Assembly (NCBI RefSeq): GCF_004342685.1 | Contig: NZ_SMBZ01000034.1 | Coordinates: forward strand, 1 to 42,109 | Origin: Sphingobacterium alimentarium | GTDB lineage: Bacteria; Bacteroidota; Bacteroidia; Sphingobacteriales; Sphingobacteriaceae | Direction of reading: 5' to 3' | DNA: 42,109 nt | Part shown: positions 42,016 through 42,109 of the stretch, one piece after another | Numbering within the stretch: position 1 is the stretch's first letter | How the letters are laid out: every line of letters starts with the position of its first letter | The notes under the pieces: model-generated | What the model saw: the letters and a program-made list of their open reading frames with translations, nothing else | What the model was told of the DNA's origin: nothing | The model's database searches: none | Made by a program: the position numbers and the translations under genes

Positions 42016-42109
42016 ATCGAGTAGGAAGATAGGGATTATTTCCCTATCTGTCCTCTCACACCACCCGGCATACGGATCCGTACCAAGGCGGTTTGTTAGA
42101 ATAACGTCG
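42016..42109 (-). mobile_element. Putative 3' end of a group II intron (minus strand, cut by the window edge)
   Basis: On the minus strand this stretch has AACCGCC...GGTACGGATCCGTATGCC...GGTGGTGTGAGAGG, which I recognise from memory as the conserved stem near the 3' end of many bacterial group II introns (domain V-like, 42061-42091). A 9-base stem follows (42027-42035 / 42041-42049), and then CCTACTCGAT (42016-42025), a typical domain VI end with a branch-point A. The intron would end at 42016, one base past the META stop codon. Its reverse transcriptase gene would lie right of the window. The evidence is motif memory and secondary structure, not alignment. Confidence 0.65.

Noticed and set aside
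42071..42082. 12-base palindrome TACGGATCCGTA as a possible operator
   Set aside because: It is explained as the tip of the intron-like stem on the minus strand.

Overview
This window looks like a chromosomal segment of a Bacteroidota bacterium, most likely a member of the Sphingobacteriaceae. The reasons are a large TonB-dependent receptor with a carboxypeptidase-regulatory N-terminal domain, promoters of the TTG / TAnnTTTG type, few Shine-Dalgarno sequences, and family-typical genes (DUF6600, DUF4286, META lipoproteins, a PASTA protein next to MltG, a 640-residue S1). Genes are dense, mostly in short operons, and separated by clear stem-loop terminators. I saw no rRNA, tRNA, CRISPR array or prophage. 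The only mobile DNA seen is what looks like the 3' end of a group II intron entering from the right edge.

Layout: (1) 1-4415, minus: TonB-dependent receptor and a beta-helix-like lipoprotein, with TTAACAT repeats upstream. (2) 4606-7242, plus: a three-gene unit of LolD/MacB-type ATPase, FtsX-type permease with a very histidine-rich extracytoplasmic loop, and a DUF3299-like secreted protein, behind a promoter that contains a palindrome. (3) 7239-10932, minus: rsmE, a CNNM/CBS transporter-like protein, pyrophosphatase, DedA and HIT. (4) 11150-11623, minus: greA. (5) 11768-16027, minus: an overlapping three-gene unit of an S9-type lipoprotein, a sensor kinase and an OmpR-type regulator. The S9 protein lacks its catalytic Ser and His. 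(6) 16130-16709: two small genes converging on one long terminator. (7) 16755-20019, minus: MlaE-, MlaF- and MlaD-like lipid transport genes plus a pseudouridine synthase. (8) 20352-25734: a DUF6600 protein with an Arg-rich tail, pncB with a methyltransferase, a small membrane protein apparently frameshifted in a T9 run, and an Ada-like/AlkB alkylation-repair pair. (9) 25829-29544: M14 peptidase, converging with D-Ala-D-Ala ligase. (10) 29671-32884, plus: PASTA protein, MltG, thioesterase, BrkB. (11) 33097-35953: rpsA with an unusual leader, then a sulfurtransferase. (12) 36119-42015: a 1251-residue NtrY-like kinase, a C1 peptidase and a META lipoprotein. (13) 42016-42109: putative group II intron end.

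The best candidates for undescribed biology are the pseudopeptidase/two-component unit, the histidine-rich ABC permease with its palindromic promoter, and the T9 frameshift. All functions are inferred from reading sequence; no database search was run.
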